Assembly (NCBI GenBank): GCA_000739535.1 | Contig: DF820463.1 | Location: 254,194 to 318,193, forward strand | From: Candidatus Vecturithrix granuli | GTDB lineage: Bacteria > Moduliflexota > Moduliflexia > Moduliflexales > Moduliflexaceae | DNA length: 64,000 bases | Direction: 5' to 3' | Shown: positions 63,891 to 64,000 of the stretch, one piece after another | Layout of the letters: each line of letters starts with the position of its first letter | How positions within the stretch are numbered: the stretch's first letter is position 1 | Made by a program: the position numbers and the translations under genes | The notes under the pieces: generated by a model | What the model saw: only the letters and a program-made list of their open reading frames with translations | Database searches by the model: none | Told to the model about the DNA's origin: nothing

Positions 63891-64000
63891 CCAGGAGAAC
63901 GTTTCGTTTAAGCCCGCAATACCAGCATCAGGCTACATACTTTCGGAAATAAGTACACAATGAAATAAACCTGGTAGCCCCGCCCTACGTGGCGGGAATG

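Overview
The window reads as a chromosomal segment of a Gram-negative, probably anaerobic or microaerophilic bacterium of moderate GC. Pointers are an MsbA-type flippase beside LPS-kinase-like domains, lipoproteins, minor type IV pilins, a V/A-type ATPase operon instead of an F-type one, and a rubredoxin/superoxide reductase pair. Many large GAF/PAS hybrid histidine kinases and the V-ATPase would fit a candidate phylum such as KSB3/Modulibacteria, but there is no rRNA or other marker here, so that placement is a guess. No tRNA, rRNA or CRISPR array was seen.

Layout. 1-5.5 kb is a gene-poor, decaying region. It holds the start of a 2Fe-2S/ASKHA corrinoid-activator-like gene at the edge, a nitroreductase, an adenosine deaminase remnant, and repeated broken copies of a DUF2283-like / GNAT acetyltransferase / tsaA (trmO) module, with a vapBC-like toxin-antitoxin pair lodged among them. 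5.6-7.4 kb encodes a membrane-anchored clan-CD (gingipain-like) protein. 7.4-14 kb is a sugar locus: a GntR/LacI-type repressor divergent from a cytoplasmic GH5 hydrolase, a solute-binding protein and two permeases, with an operator palindrome over the promoter. 14-21.9 kb carries RidA, a transglutaminase-like protein, a 1520-residue hybrid kinase overlapping a receiver-kinase, and a degenerate nucleotidyltransferase. 22-25.4 kb encodes a tandem WaaP-like kinase and MsbA. 25.4-32 kb has an isochorismatase-like hydrolase, a SanA-like protein, a UPF0173 hydrolase, and envelope polysaccharide genes (WecA/TagO-like transferase convergent with a Wzc-like tyrosine kinase). 32-36.3 kb has a SEC-C membrane protein, a repeat/cNMP/PATAN protein and a zinc-ribbon protein preceded by a strong RNA-like structure. 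36.4-40.8 kb carries a PP-loop ATPase, a glucuronokinase-like GHMP kinase and GalU (apparent operon), then two small-molecule hydrolase/lyase genes. 40.8-43.9 kb has a hybrid kinase whose 5' end abuts a decayed insertion sequence with recognisable inverted repeats. 44-45.4 kb is a nitrilase / superoxide reductase / rubredoxin set, divergent from the V-ATPase operon (45.7-54.4 kb, order G-C-I-K-F-E-A-B-D). The rest carries UspA, a short MutY-like glycosylase, a lipoprotein metzincin, dnaE and a minor-pilin cluster.

How the genes work together. Three themes stand out. The first is envelope polysaccharide and UDP-sugar supply (GalU, glucuronokinase, WecA-like, Wzc-like, MsbA and the kinase fusion). 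The second is oxygen defence in an anaerobe (rubredoxin to superoxide reductase). The third is an unusually dense set of intergenic inverted repeats of many sequence families, several of which appear to serve as terminators and two of which sit inside the V-ATPase operon.
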